DNA of 56,586 nucleotides, taken from the NCBI GenBank assembly GCA_001642005.1, contig LWCA01000094.1:1-56586 (forward strand), in the 5' to 3' direction. Shown here piece by piece: positions 25,546 to 37,924 of this stretch (position 1 is the first letter of the stretch; each line of letters opens with the position of its first letter). The position numbers and the translations under genes were made by a program. Under the pieces are notes generated by a model. That model saw only the letters and a program-made list of their open reading frames with translations. It had not been told where the DNA came from and did no database searches. The DNA is from Intoshia linei (lineage: Eukaryota > Orthonectida > Rhopaluridae).

Positions 25546-28500
25546 TTAAGTTAGATTTTCAACATGAATTTATTTGATATAATAAAAATTGCCTTCAGCA
25601 GAGCTAGGTGCTGTTTGTACATAGTTCATAACAGTCAAGCTAGTAATAAAATAAAAATCGTCACTACATGGATAAATTACTAATATTGAAATTATGCAAC
25701 ATAAAAATTGTTTTGCTGCTGATGATAAAAATTGTTTTGTTTTTCCCAAAGTAATAAAGTGCACCCCAAAATTCAATAATAATTTACATGGACCCATTAA
25801 AAATTGAAATAAAATTGAATACCCTTGTGTTTCCGTTTAATTAAAAAATTAAAATTGTACAATGCCACCTTATTTTAATACTTTCCACTAGTTGTCTATT
25901 TGGATAATATCTCCAGAGTTACCAGGTAGGGCAGAATGTTTAGGTTTATGGATTTGTATAATTCCTTTACAGACCTCTCATTGTGACAGGGAGCCAAATT
26001 TGTTAGGAAATAAGATTCATTTTTTATTTCTATTATGAATTTATATAGAATTAATAGAAAGGAAGACCAATAAAAACATCTAATAAAGCAAATACAAGAT
26101 ATTTCAAGGACAGAAAAATGCATAATTAATATTTTTTTTTTTATTTTGTTTTAAAAAGTTTTCTTTGTTTTATCATCAGTTTAAATAAGTATTAAAGCGT
26201 TTATAACTTGTTTATCGATAATCTATTTCTATTTGAGAACTTCATTTTGTTTTGTTTGTCATATTGAGTTTTTATGGGATAATTCGCAATTCTGTAAAAC
26301 TGGATTTTTCCTTTTAGTGTTGGTAAATTTTGATTTTGATTAAAAATGGTTGGATTTAAGTAGACACTCATTTTATTTTGTTAATATTTCTTTACATATG
26401 TAAAAACTTATTAAAAAAATTACGTGATGCCAATTTTTGAAATTATCAGAGAGAATGAGTATATATTTTACACTCTATAATCTTAAAAATAATTTCACAA
26501 CAGTACAATCCTAAAAATCATCATAACTAACTTGATTCCATGAAAAATAATCTACGATCATCCTTATTTATTTTTAACAAGTTTCTGATCAGAAACATTT
26601 TTCTAGTTAATGTATTAGTCGATCTCCACTCATTGAAAAATTTTAAAGTCGATCGCATCAAAAAAAGGTTGGGCACCCACATTTAATAAATAAACATTAT
26701 TGATTTTTCACTGTAAAGGTATTGAGATTTGATAACATTGGTTGATAACATATTAAAAGTTATTTTTCACCGCGAAATTTCTGATGCGTAGATTTCTAAA
26801 GTTGACATTTTGTATCTACATGATAATATTTAGAATAAGCTGTATCAGAATAATGTTTTTTTTAATTTAAAATTTTTTGTTAATAACTAATTTCAAAATA
26901 AAAAAAAATAAATAATAAAATGTTTTTTGATAATGAAAGCGCCATTTTCTGAGATTAAAAATTTTTTTGTGTGTCAACTGGACGCAAATATATGAGCTGA
27001 ACTAAGTTTTAAATTTTGACACTATTTTCATTTTTTATTATCTTAAACATTATCACTGAATTTATGTTTTATAAAATTATAGGACTTTTTTCATTTTTAA
27101 AAAAAAAGGTAATTTGTGGTTTTTGATCATAAATATGTAAGATTTTGGAATAGACATTTAACATAATATTGATGATTCTAAAATTTTATCATATTATGTA
27201 TTGGTGATAATTATAAGGCTTGTTTGAATTTTAACAATAATTTAAAAATAGGGAAATGGTTTTTTGACCCTGAAGGATTCAATTTCTGAAAATCACACAT
27301 AGATAAAAACATATCCTGTTAAAAACTGTATTTACACTTGGGATTGTTTAAATCTGAGCATTGTTAATTTTTTAAATAAACGGTAACAAACCGTCACACA
27401 CAGTTCAATTATATTTAATTTAATGTAAGTAAAGGATATTTTCCCACACTTAGTTTCATAATAAATGAATGTATTCCATCTTACTATAATCATTATAGTG
27501 TAATTTATTAAAAATTGAAAATTAAATTATGACGAAACCTTCAAATGCAAAACTGACCAAGATGATGTTAAAAAGTCGGATTTTTAGTCTTACCTATCCA
27601 GACATCAATATACACTAAAAATTCTGAATATAAAATGTTAACTTTATACTTTGTAACTTATATGCCATAAATAATTTGTGATTCTAATTTGGACATTTTA
27701 CGAATTAATTAATATAATAAATTTTTAATACTTAATTAATATTTATTTTATTATTTCATAAAATGTGAATTAGGGCTATTGATAGAAAATAGTTTTTATA
27801 ATTTTTTTGTTAATTTTCACTAATTATAAATAATTGTTATTAATGTTATAAATAAACTGTTATGTTTGTATTCATGTTCCATGTTATTGAAAATTATTAA
27901 ATTTGACTAATATAATGAAATCATAAATAAAAATATACAGGTAATAATCAAGCATAGTTATCAAAAACAATTTAATTAAACCAGTTCTTCAATTATTTAA
28001 TATTTATTTGTTTATGAAATTAATTCCTTTCCAAATTACAATTATAATTGTAAACAAGTTTATAAATGTATTTTACTTTGAAATATCATAAAAGTCAATA
28101 ATAACATTTAACAAAATATGATAATTTAAAAAGTTTTAAATGATTTGAAATGTAATTGAATGAATTATATGTAAAATTTAAAAAATTGAAACGATATAAT
28201 GGAATTTAAAGTTTATAATGTATTTATTATTAGTATAATGATGTAATCTTTTTAAATTTAAATTTAATCAATTAAATTATTAATATTTGGTTAAATAAAA
28301 GCAATGTATTGTATATTTGATACAAATTTTGAATTTATAAAATTTATAGTAAAAAATTACTTTTTATTAAGAATAAATTATTAAAATTAAATTTGAAGAG
28401 CTAGTATACCAACAAGCTCAGACTATTAATAACAATTGCAATTACACGCTATATGATATATTTATATCCTTAGGCCCCATTTATTCATTCAATTGTTGTT

Positions 28501-29108
28501 ATTTTATTTGACAAATTTAATTTAATACTTGAAATGATTTGATATAAAAAATATGGTTGTGTCTTTATTTAGATCCATTAAGATTATGTTAAACACAGCT
28601 TGTCATATTTATTCAATTTTCCAGTTTTTTGTTTCATTTCATGTCAAAATACTGTTAAAAACGTTATGTTTTATTGATTTTCAATGAAAGGTTAACATTT
28701 GAACAATATTATATCTAATTTGTATACCCTTCTCTTATCCCTGTTGTAAATTTTTTATAATAGAGTCAATGCCCTTAATTTTTAGTTTTACTAATTGTAA
28801 GTGCATTTATGATTTATATATTTTTTGTTTTCAGTTTTATATTTATGTCTAATTGTATTTTATGTAAACGGTTTACAAATTGGGTTTGTTCAATTTTTTG
28901 ATATGGTTGACTTTTCATTTGAAATAAAAGTTAAATGCTTAATTATCGAATAGTTTAAAATATAATCTCACTTAACAACGTGAGGATGTAATTTTGATGG
29001 ACAAAATTAACATTTAAAAATCAGTCATCATTAATCTCATTGAGATTAGTATTCTTTTTAAGCACGAAATTGCGAAGGTCAAATAAATATATATATTTTA
29101 CATTCATT
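25546..29108. other. AT-rich, repeat-bearing spacer
   Basis: No gene was recognised. It contains a partial copy of the 19769 MITE family (26575-26680, with TAGTCGATCTCC and AGTCGATCGCATC and end GGTTGGGCACCCAC) and plus-oriented ~130-bp-unit repeats at about 26935-27425. 27430-28980 is close to pure AT-rich sequence with no visible structure. Confidence 0.4.
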
Positions 29109-29116
29109 ACTTATAT

Positions 29117-29486
29117 CAGGGTGGCCCAAAGTGTGGCCCGTGGGCCGCTTGTGGTCCACCAAATCAAATTGTGCTGCCCGTGTTTTTGTTTAGTAATATA
29201 TTTTAAAAAAAATTTATTTAAAGAGTATCATAATTACCACATTATCTAGCATTAATTTAAATTTTTAGAAATAATTCTGTCTGTCTGTACTAATTATATT
29301 TTTAATTGGCGTAATATTCATATTATGAAACTATATACTAATATAGTAATAATTTTCTGATTAATGTGAAATTTTGACTTTTTTTACTTATTCTTGCCTT
29401 AGAACTATATTTTTCAATGTTGCGGTCCGCAAAATTTATAAAATGTATTTTTGGGGCCTCACGCGCCATATGTAGGAACCACCCTG
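29117..29486. mobile_element. hAT-type MITE with perfect 8-bp duplication
   Basis: The ends are CAGGGTGGCCCAAAG (left) and GGAACCACCCTG (right). The flanks are identical 8-bp copies of acttatat (29109-29116 and 29487-29494). The interior is relatively GC-rich at its ends (GTGGCCCGTGGGCCGC, then GCGGTCCGC). At 370 bp with no transposase, it is a non-autonomous hAT copy. Confidence 0.9.
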
Positions 29487-29544
29487 ACTTATATAATTAC
29501 TTAACCTATATAAAACGGAATGTTTGTGTGCATTACCGATTAAT

Positions 29545-30240
29545 TAAAACAAAAATACTATTTCAATGCAGTTTTTCGACGGTTATGTTTTATCGCAAAT
29601 TTCATTTTCAGAAATTGGGCGCTTCAGGGTCAAAACCCAAATCACTTTTTTTTAAAAATAAAAGCAGCCCAAAAATTTAATAAAAGATAAATTCTGCGAC
29701 GCGTGTAAAATCATTAACATTGTCGTAAATCTCAGCCTCAGAAACGCACACCTTCATGGTTAAAACCACATATCACATTACTTTTTACTTTAAACTTAAT
29801 TATTCCATATGTTTGTATTGTCATAAAATGCTTTTTTGACCATGAAGTCGTCACTTAATTGGATTAAAATTTTTTGATATTCTAGAGCTGTTTTGATTAA
29901 AAAAAGAAAGGTAATTTGTGGTTTTGACCCTGAAGATATAATGTTTTTAAATTTAAATTTATGGTAATGTTTATGATTATAAAATCCGCATCAGCGTATA
30001 TATTTTTTTAAATTCTTTAATACGTTTGATTTTCAAAAAGAGGGACAACTGGGATGTTAGATCCGTAAGATGTGAAATTGGGAGGTTGAAATTAAATTTG
30101 TGAACACCCCCGAAAAAAACTATAATTGAAATGTGGACTTTATAAAATTCTAAGACGGGATAGTTATTTAAATAAAGTTTGACACAGTGTGTCCGACACA
30201 CAAACACACGCACACACACACAAACAAAAATTGCGTAGCA
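29545..30240. repeat. ~130-bp-unit repeats, one reverse and one forward copy
   Basis: 29545-29790 is minus-oriented (GGCGCTTCAGGGTCAAAACC, CACACCTTCATGGTTAAAAC). 29885-30240 is plus-oriented (GGTAATTTGTGGTTTTGACC, then GATCCGTAAGATGTGAAATT, then TTCTAAGACGGGATAGTTAT) and ends in a short CA-rich run at 30190-30225. The two copies face each other. Reading frames of 87 and 109 codons across them are chance openings. Confidence 0.7.
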
Positions 30241-30858
30241 TATTATATAAGTTAGGATAAATTCTGGGATAGTTTTTAAAATCATAAACATTATCGTAAA
30301 TCGCAATCTTAATAACGTGTTGTTTCACAATCAAAATCAACGATTACCCATTTTTAATAAAATATCAACTAATAGTAGAGTTATCTCCAGTTGACATACA
30401 CAAATAAATTCAATCACACAAAATAACGTCTTCACGATCAAAAAAGCACTCTGGTATTCATTTTTTAATTTTGTGACTATTTTATTAATATTATAATGAT
30501 TAGAGGTTATTAGGGGATTAGACAAATGTAAAATTGGATAATTAATGGTACTAGGATAAATATAACTAGGATAAACTAGGACTATATAAATATGAGTTTC
30601 AAACTCATAAATTATTTTTTCTGTTTTTTTATCATTTCTATGCAATTTCTCATTTTCAAATTCCTTTAAGTTTATAATTTTACTAATATTTCGTTTAGGT
30701 GACGAGGAGAGGTCTCGGTATGTTAGGTTCGCTCTTTCACTAATACATCAAAATCTTCTTTTTGGAAGTGTTGCTAAATAGGGGTTGCAAACATAAATTT
30801 ATTAATTGATGAGAAAAAAAAAAAAATTTTTTTAACATTATATATATACAGTCAGACG

Positions 30859-31196
30859 CAGTGGCGGATCTAGGATTTTCAGCCAGGGGGCGAAATAATC
30901 ATTGGAAGCTAAACTCATATAATGTATTTAAATTTGAATTTTTATATTATGTTTATTAATATATTTCTTTATCTATACTAATTTATATTTTTTTCTAGTT
31001 TGCATTCTACTAATTTTAAACTAAATAAAAAAGTAAAAAATGATAACAAGCATAATGCAATAAACGCAATTTGGTGTATCCTAAAATTTTTTTTTAATTT
31101 TATACAATGTTAACATAAAAATTAAAATATTGTAGGGCACATTTGTCACGTCAGGGACGACTCACGTTGTCCCACACCCACCTAGATCCGCTATTG
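30859..31196. mobile_element. Probable DNA-transposon MITE (CAGTGGCGGATC class)
   Basis: The termini CAGTGGCGGATCTAGG and CCTAGATCCGCTATTG are inverted repeats with one or two mismatches and belong to a widespread class of animal DNA-transposon ends. The flanks gtcagacg and gcactctg do not match, so no duplication supports the boundaries. 338 bp, non-coding, near the middle of the repeat-rich zone. Confidence 0.72.
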
Positions 31197-31345
31197 GCAC
31201 TCTGTATATCTTGAACACTAAGTTAGAAAAATAACTATGTTCATTATAGGGTTTATAGTAAACGTTTTAATACCCTTAAAATATTAGTTTTGATTTTTCC
31301 ACTAAAGAAGCGGCATTGAAAAGTTAGATTGAATCAAAATTATAT

Positions 31346-31476
31346 TCAATATATTAAATTTTTTTTAAATTTTGTAAAATAATCAATTATTTTAGCTTTT
31401 CTAGATAGTTTTTCCGATATTATATCATCGACCACTTTAAATATACATATTGTATTATTAATTCCATTCGGATACT
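31346..31476 (-). CDS. Possible terminal exon, product unknown
   Basis: On the minus strand, an AG after ACATTGA is followed by an open frame that reads YPNGINNTICIFKVVDDI, then SEKLSRKAKIID, to a TGA. The composition is protein-like. It lies downstream of the glutaredoxin exon on the same strand and could be a 3' exon of that gene, but no intermediate exon was found and the sequence does not resemble a glutaredoxin or thioredoxin reductase C-terminus. Confidence 0.22.
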
Positions 31477-32204
31477 CTTCAATGTACGAATGTACGATTA
31501 AATGACAGATTAATTTATAGTCTTATAAAAAGTTTTAAATTCATTAATATTATGATTTCATGGAATATTATGGTTTCAATTTTAAAATCTAAAATAAGGG
31601 GTGAATGTTATTGATATGATTGGGATTAAAGCTTTATTAAACTAAAATACAATTACTACAGATGTAAATATCATTAATAATGTTAATAATAATATGTGTA
31701 AATTAATATTATAATTAGAAAATTTTCATTAATTTTCCTTCATTATTCAATTTCATAACAGTGTCGCATCATCCAACAAATTTCTGTTTGATGTAAACTT
31801 GAGGGACCTAAAATGATAAAAAATGAATACCAATTTACCAATAAATGTCGATGTTTACTGTTGGTGGTAAATATTTGTCAACGAATTTCACTTCGCTACG
31901 AAAATATCAATCACAAAAGTATATTTTATTAATACTGTATTATATACAATATGATATTGTATATAGTCAGAGACATACCTACTTAGCTTGAAGTCATCCC
32001 AAAAATGAAAAATAGAACCTTAAAAAAATTTCTCTAATGATGCATAGTGTGATATAACCCTCGTCATTCTAAGGATATTAACTTGTCATTTTAAATTTAG
32101 CACACAAAAATTTTATGAGAAAATAGTTATGATATTCTAAATTTCACTTAATTTAGTGGATTTGTGAGTATTTGGTCAGTGAGTATCAAGAATTTTGAGT
32201 GGAA
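31477..32204. other. AT-rich spacer
   Basis: No gene or clear element was recognised. AT-rich, with short low-complexity TAATAATAATAT runs near 31670-31710. Confidence 0.4.
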
Positions 32205-32539
32205 CCGTCATATCACATTACTTTTTACTTTAAAGTAATTATTCCATTTTAATTTTTTTGTTTGTTAACATATGCGTTAAGAATTTAAAAACAATTGTTA
32301 TCCCATTTTTATTTATTAGACAGAATGTGTGTATAATATTAAAAATAAAGTAAAAACAGTCCAATACTAAAAATTGTCATAAAGGTGTGAGTTTTGGAAA
32401 TTGAAATTTATATTATTATATGTAAAAATTTTCATATATAGCATAAATTCCAAAAAAAATAAAATTATATAACCTATTTTGTTATTTTCAATGTAATAAT
32501 ATATATTGAGTACCAATTTATATGAATACTAAAATGCTT

Positions 32540-32960
32540 TTTTGACTGTGAAGGCGTTACTTATTCAGATTGAAAATTTTTTGTGTGTTAACAGGATACA
32601 ACTGTACCATTTGTAAATTTTTTTAAATTCTAGGGCTGTTTTCATTAAAAAAAAAGGGTAATTTGTGGTTTTGGCCCTGAAGATATATTTTTTTTAAATT
32701 TAAATTTATGATAATATTTATAATTTTAAAATCCGTATCAGAGTATATATTATTTTAAATTCTCGAATACGTTTGATTTCCAAAAAAAGGACAGTTGGGT
32801 TTTTTGACCCGTAAGATGTGAGTTTGGGAGATTGAAATTTATTTTTCTAACACCCCTCGAAAAACTGTAATTTATATGTGGACTTTATACAATTATAAGA
32901 CTGGTGGTTATGGAAATAAAGCTGGACAGTGTCCAGTGGACACACATAAACAAATATTGC
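32540..32960 (+). repeat. ~130-bp-unit repeat family, reference copy
   Basis: Three related units stand head to tail. Each carries a GGGTTTTTGACCCTGAAG-like block, then GAGATTGAAATT, then AAAACTGTA, then TTTAAATTCTAGAACTGTTT with an A-run. The third unit uses GACCCGTAAGATGTGAG and CTAACACCCC. The copy ends in GACAGTGTCCAGTGGACACA, which contains a palindrome (GTGTCCAGTGGACAC). The same order recurs at 38820-39130, 42590-42910 and 29885-30240. No coding capacity and no target duplication was identified. Confidence 0.75.
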
Positions 32961-33048
32961 ATAGCATATTATATAAGTAAGGAATAATTGAAAAAATACC
33001 GATTTAACAGCGTTCTTGTTAAACAAATAATCTAAAACAGCATCCTAC

Positions 33049-33234
33049 CTTTCTGGTAGTTCGTTTGAACTCATTGTATCAATGTCATAAAATACAACAT
33101 CCTTTTCTTTCAAAATTTCTTGATCAACAATATTGTTAAACAACTCTAACTTTTTTACAATAAAGACACGTTGACTTAGTAATCATCAAGACTGTCGGAG
33201 CATTTGATATCCAAGATTTTACAGTATTGCACAT
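33049..33234 (-). pseudogene. Glutaredoxin N-terminal exon with a one-base frame break
   Basis: From ATG at 33234 the minus strand reads MCNTVKSWISNAPTVLMITK, then STCLYCKK, the active-site strand, helix start and CxxC motif (Cys at residues 23 and 26) of a dithiol glutaredoxin. After a run of six A (T at 33151-33156) the frame shifts by one base; the downstream frame then reads LELFNNIVDQEILKEKDVVF, then YDIDTMSSNELPE, to a donor at 33048. Known: glutaredoxins use glutathione to reduce disulfides; a similar domain opens flatworm thioredoxin-glutathione reductase. The break is in a homopolymer, so it may be a sequencing error in a functional gene. The TVP-containing second half was not found nearby. 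The true status, gene or pseudogene, is open. Confidence 0.62.
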
Positions 33235-33682
33235 TTTAAATTATAAAAAATAAAATACAAAAAAAATAAAATTTTATAAACGATCAAACTTAATTTTTAA
33301 AGAAATGAAATGAAATACCATTTTGACACTGTATTATAATTATTAATGAACACATCTTAAATGAGAACAAAGCAATACTAAAATTATGTTATATTTTACA
33401 GATTTTACATACTTTATGAAAGTACACAACAAGTTAATAACACAATGTCTTTTATATAGGTAGATATACATTTGTACTCTATTTAATAGATTCTATTCTA
33501 TTAATTTTTTAAATTAAATTATACGAAGCACATTAAATGTAAAGTTTATAGAATATATAGAGTTTAAAAAATGCGTTTCATTGAATATTTTTAAATTACG
33601 AATTATTCATGCATTTTCAAAATGTACGGTAAAAAAAGCGAAAACTAAATGAATAATATAGAAAAATAAATAATTTATTAAT

Positions 33683-34741
33683 TTATTTTGTAAATTTATC
33701 ATCTTTATCAATTGAATCTTGATATTTAAAGTTATTAAACATTTTGTAGTATTCAAATTTAATATCATTTGAAATGACCATAATACATGAAAAAATAATT
33801 GGAAAAGATAAAGAAATGGTTAATACCCCAATAGCTACCTTCATGATTATACTATTCCAAGTATACTTTCCAAAGTAATATATAGAAATATACAAAGTGA
33901 TGGGTAGTTGAGTACATATAAAACATATCGTTTGAGCAAATAATAGACTGTTTTGATGATTAACAGATTTTTCATGTTGACCATCTGAGGTTAATTTTTT
34001 TTTCCTTCTTAATTTACCAATAATTTGAAATATAACCAATAAAATTGATGGAATAATAAACCCCAAAATAACATGAAAAAATACATTGAATTCCGCGGCC
34101 AAACTATTATAATATCGACAAACTGTTAGTTTAGCATCAGAGTAGGTATGATATTCAAACACTATAAATGTTTGAAAATTTAGCAATCCACAAATTATCC
34201 AAATACTCAAAATTACCATTGAAATTGAAAATTTTTTCCGATATTTATCAGTTTTTGATTTAAGGTTAATCATACACTTGAAAAAAGAGAGTCCTACCAG
34301 AGTAAATGCAATAACAAATAAGGTTGTTGATCTTATGAAAGAAAAAAATTTACAAAATAATCCACCGTACATCCATGATTTGTAAGAATATTGATATACC
34401 ATAAATGGAACACTTAATGCAATTAATATAATATTCGCAATGGCAATGTTTATGTAGAATAAAGATGCAAGTAATCTTTTTTTTCGTGCAACCGAAACTA
34501 GTATGCATAGAGTAATGATGTTAAAAATTAGACCAATTAATATATCAAATCCAAGTAAAGACTGAGTAATGATATTTGATGAATTTAACCAACCAGAGTC
34601 TAAATTTGATCCATTCAATAATGCATTTATTGTGTCATTCAGCGTCAAAATTGTATCCGTTGCCTGTAATAATGTTGAATTTGTAATATTCATCGATATT
34701 AATGTATTGTGGCAGTGATTTACTATTTTAATTATTCTCAA
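33683..34741 (-). CDS. Class A (rhodopsin-like) G-protein-coupled receptor, orphan
   Basis: A single uninterrupted frame of 352 residues. The N-terminus carries five N-glycosylation sequons (NIT, NST, NDT, NGS, NSS in residues 18-55). Seven hydrophobic helices follow: TM1 about 62-85 with Asn at the 1.50 position (IFNIITLCIL), TM2 about 93-117, TM3 from 130 (Cys130), TM4 about 172-195 with Trp181, TM5 about 220-240 with IIP, TM6 with CTQLP, TM7 with SLSFPIIFS. Cys130 and Cys208 would form the usual disulfide. The DRY motif is replaced by FKC and NPxxY by FPIIF, and TM2 Asp2.50 is Asn. Fit is to the peptide-receptor branch, but the ligand cannot be inferred. An internal Met at residue 17 is an alternative start. 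AATAAA lies just after the stop. Confidence 0.88.
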   Translation of the reverse strand: MRIIKIVNHCHNTLISMNITNSTLLQATDTILTLNDTINALLNGSNLDSGWLNSSNIITQSLLGFDILIGLIFNIITLCILVSVARKKRLLASLFYINIAIANIILIALSVPFMVYQYSYKSWMYGGLFCKFFSFIRSTTLFVIAFTLVGLSFFKCMINLKSKTDKYRKKFSISMVILSIWIICGLLNFQTFIVFEYHTYSDAKLTVCRYYNSLAAEFNVFFHVILGFIIPSILLVIFQIIGKLRRKKKLTSDGQHEKSVNHQNSLLFAQTICFICTQLPITLYISIYYFGKYTWNSIIMKVAIGVLTISLSFPIIFSCIMVISNDIKFEYYKMFNNFKYQDSIDKDDKFTK

Positions 34742-36029
34742 ATAAAAATAATTTAAACCAAAATGTAGATTTTATAACGATTTGTCATTTCAGAAGTCAT
34801 TATGTAGATTAAGAATTCTAATTTAGGATAGATTTTTATAAAAAAAGATATATTGCGTTAAATATTAAAATTGCCAAGTAAATTAAATGCAAATTTTTAA
34901 ATTTTTAAATTTTAAAAATTTTAATTGTATTCGTCAGTTTTGTTATCGTTATCACAAAATCAAAGGATTCTAATATCGGTACTATTGTTTAAGTATATTA
35001 TGCATTTCATATGTATTGCCATAAATTAGTGCATTCGACTTAAGTCGTCAAGTGGATATGATATCTATTTAAATTTAATTTATACTTGTACTAATGTATC
35101 AATATTAAACTATTGTGTGCATCGGATAGTTGTGGTTTGTAGAAAGTTAAATTTATGTCTAGACACTTTATTTTTTGTAAATAATGAATCACATTGAAGC
35201 CTCATTATTATTGTATTGTCTTTTGCGTCGTTTAAAATGTACGAACATTCTAAACATGGTATATTTTGACTTCATGGGTCCACATCAGTTTTTTGGGGTC
35301 TATGAAAAATTTTATCATTTTTTAAAAAAAAAGTAATTTGTGGTTTTGAAAATGAAGATGTAAGTTTCTGAGGCTAATTTTAAAATTCTACAACTATATT
35401 CATTTTTAAAAAAAAGCTAATTTGGAGTTTTTATCGTGAAAATGATTTTATTTTGATTTTATTGGGTTTTTGACGCTAAAAGACTCAATTTTGGGAAATA
35501 AAACGTAGATATAAATATCACCTGCGAAAAACTGTACTAGAAATTGGTTTTATTAAATTCTAAAACTGTTAATTTTTTATATAAACTGTAACACACACAG
35601 ATATTAATTTATATAAGTAAAGGATATTTATTACATGATTATATTTTAATATTGTTTAACATTATATCATTAGGAAAAATTATATAATAAGTTACTGTGT
35701 ATACGACGCAAAAAAAATAAAAAAATTCTTATTTTTTAGAACCAATTTCGCCATTACCCATGAAAAATATAAAATTACCCACTCGTGGTTAAACACGCAC
35801 AGGTTGGGAAGCACTGATATATATACATTAATGAACGGTCAAGGTATCGATAAAATTTATAACGTAAATTCCGATAGTTATCAAAATGGAGATAATTTTA
35901 TTGAAAACTACTTACCAATGGTAAATTTTCACACAATGGTGCGTTTTTCAAACTTTCTTCTAATTTAGATTAAATTCAAATTGACCTATTAATAACCATT
36001 TATAGAAAATTTAAAAAAAATACAAAATA
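34742..36029. other. Spacer upstream of both the receptor and SLD5
   Basis: The receptor and SLD5 diverge from here. 35330-35620 holds a ~130-bp-unit repeat copy (plus orientation: AGTAATTTGTGGTTTTGAAA, then GTAACACACACAG), and 35265-35330 a fragment of the GGGGTCCACAG hAT-like family. A hAT-like right end (GGTTGGGAAGCACTG) lies at about 35803. A 31-codon frame at 35832 (MNGQGIDKIYNVNSDS) ends at a possible donor but cannot join SLD5 in frame; it could be a 5' UTR exon. Confidence 0.45.
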
Positions 36030-37729
36030 ATGTCAGAAAATACAGAAACACACGATTTAAACCAAGAAAAAAAAAACGAAGAAAATACAGATTCAGATAA
36101 TTCATTAATTCATAATATCAACTTGGAAACTTTGCCAGAATTTGGTACTTTCCAAACCACAAATGTAGAAAGCCAAATGTTTTCTCCATCTAATAGTCTC
36201 ATTATTAGATCTCCCTTAAAAAAACGGTTTAAAAATTCTCATGACACTATTGAATCATTAATTGAAACTAAATCACACGTTCCCAGTAGTGAAATTAAAG
36301 ATGAATACACTGCCAGAGATATTTATAACAAATTACAAACGGTAAATAGATTACTACATTTAAAATACAAGTAATTTAAATCACTATCAAATTTACAAAA
36401 AAATGTTTTTTAGAGGGTTTAAGAACTTTTTAATTGACTAAGACTTAGGTTAAGTTGCTATTTAGTCATTATGGCTAAAAATAAATAACTGATTGTAATA
36501 ATAGGCATTTCGGAACTTTAAGACATTTTCAGGTCAAAGAGTCAAAGGATTTTTAGATGATTACTTTTTTAGACATTATTTAAAAATGGCAATATTATAG
36601 GGTGTGAAAACTAAAACGCATTTTCTTAGATATGATGTATTTCTAATTTTATCTAATAATTATTTTATACAGTCCACATTTAGGTAGTACATGTAATAGT
36701 AGTATCAAGATATTTTATATGATTTTACTAGGCTTGGATAAACGAATCTAATACACCAGAATTACTAAACTATCAAAATGGTTTAATTGATATATTAACA
36801 GATCAAATATCTGAAATGGAAAAAAATTTGTCTGAAACTGTAGATTTTACTGTCAATATTGGGACTCATGTTTTGGAGGTTTAATTTTTTTGCTTTAATG
36901 ATTTTGTTTTTATTAGTTGGCTAGAATTAGATATCTCATTTCTTCATATATTAGAATTAGACTAAAAAAGGTTTTTATTTATATTTTGTATATGTATATA
37001 TTTTTGTGTACTATGTATGCAGAGTCGAGCTTACCGTATCAAGATCCATCTGACGTGAGGGTCAACGTTCCTTCAATAATATTACGCTGACCCATATTTA
37101 AAAAAATTTGTAATTATTTTAATTTTAGATTGAAGATTATGTTTGTGATGTTTTAAAAGAATATGAAAATAATTCAAAATTATTGTCAGACAATGAGAAA
37201 CAGTTTGCATTAAGGTAAATTGAATTTGATAGAAAAATTTAAATAACATTCATAAAAGTGCATTTTTAATATTTTGTACATATTCTTCGACGATTGGTAC
37301 AAAATTATACAGATCGGCGATAAGAAACGCTGACGTTAATTTTATTTACTATTCGATTTAAAATTTTAAATATTAGATACAGAAACATTGTTAAAAATCA
37401 TTTAAGTGATTTTGTTGTACAAATGCCTCCCAATATGTCGACCATAAAAAATCACATGATTGGTATTTTTTATTAAATTTCGTTTTTAAAATGAAAATTA
37501 ATTTTAGCTAAACCTTTCAGATCAAATTCATATGTTTTTATGCGTGTCAAAAAACCTATACCTAGTATTGTTACCGGTAAAGACACTGACAGTTCTGTGT
37601 AATCTTATTATTTTTAATATGTTAATTTTTATTTTTAGCAAACAAATTGTAAATTTTATACCTGACAATCAATATTTAATAAAATATTCTCTTATAAAAA
37701 AATACATTGGTTGCATTGAATTAATTTAA
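36030..37729 (+). CDS. GINS4: GINS complex subunit SLD5 (complete, six exons)
   Basis: Exons 36030-36341, 36732-36878, 37129-37214, 37377-37462, 37508-37598 and 37639-37729 join in phases 0, 0, 2, 1 and 2 to give 270 residues. Exon 1 is an acidic, Ser/Asn-rich extension of about 100 residues ending at IYNKLQT. It joins AWINESNTPELLNYQ in exon 2, the SLD5 hallmark (human: AWxNEKFAPELL). QISEMEKNL, IEDYVCDVLKEY and HLSDFVVQMPPN follow; the C-terminal B domain has SYVFMRVKKP and ends YIGCIELI, like the conserved SLD5 end (VQLI). Known: GINS is part of the CMG helicase at replication forks in the nucleus. The extension makes it longer than the roughly 220-residue human protein. Introns 4 and 5 are 45 and 40 bp. 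Confidence 0.93.
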
Positions 37730-37751
37730 TTTTTAAATTATTTGTATTTGC

Positions 37752-37757
37752 AATAAA
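37752..37757 (+). promoter_or_regulatory. Likely polyadenylation signal of SLD5
   Basis: AATAAA lies 23 bp after the SLD5 stop codon, in a usual position. A second AATAAA is about 40 bp further on. In DNA this AT-rich the hexamer is common, so the position is the only support. Confidence 0.4.
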
Positions 37758-37924
37758 TGTGTCAATACGTTCAGAATACGTTATCATTAAAATAAATGTA
37801 TTATTATACAAGGTGTACATTTATTCTTCTTTAATTTTATAATTTTTATTACTCATCCATTTCTCTGTGAGTATAGTTTCCTATTTACAACTTTTACTTG
37901 TTCTAAGATTGATATTTGAATTAG

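Noticed and set aside
29040-29680. Plus-strand frames of 69 and 87 codons
   Set aside because: They run across the 29117-29486 MITE and adjacent repeat units, with no conserved protein features.
30190-30225. CA-rich run as a microsatellite of interest
   Set aside because: It is short and interrupted, and it forms part of the repeat family end (ACACACAAACA).
29977-30645. Minus-strand frames of 109 and 102 codons
   Set aside because: They lie in the ~130-bp-unit repeat and a CA-rich run; the openings are chance.
37532-37729. 65-codon plus-strand frame as a separate small gene
   Set aside because: It overlaps the last two SLD5 exons in other frames or reads through the 40-bp intron between them.
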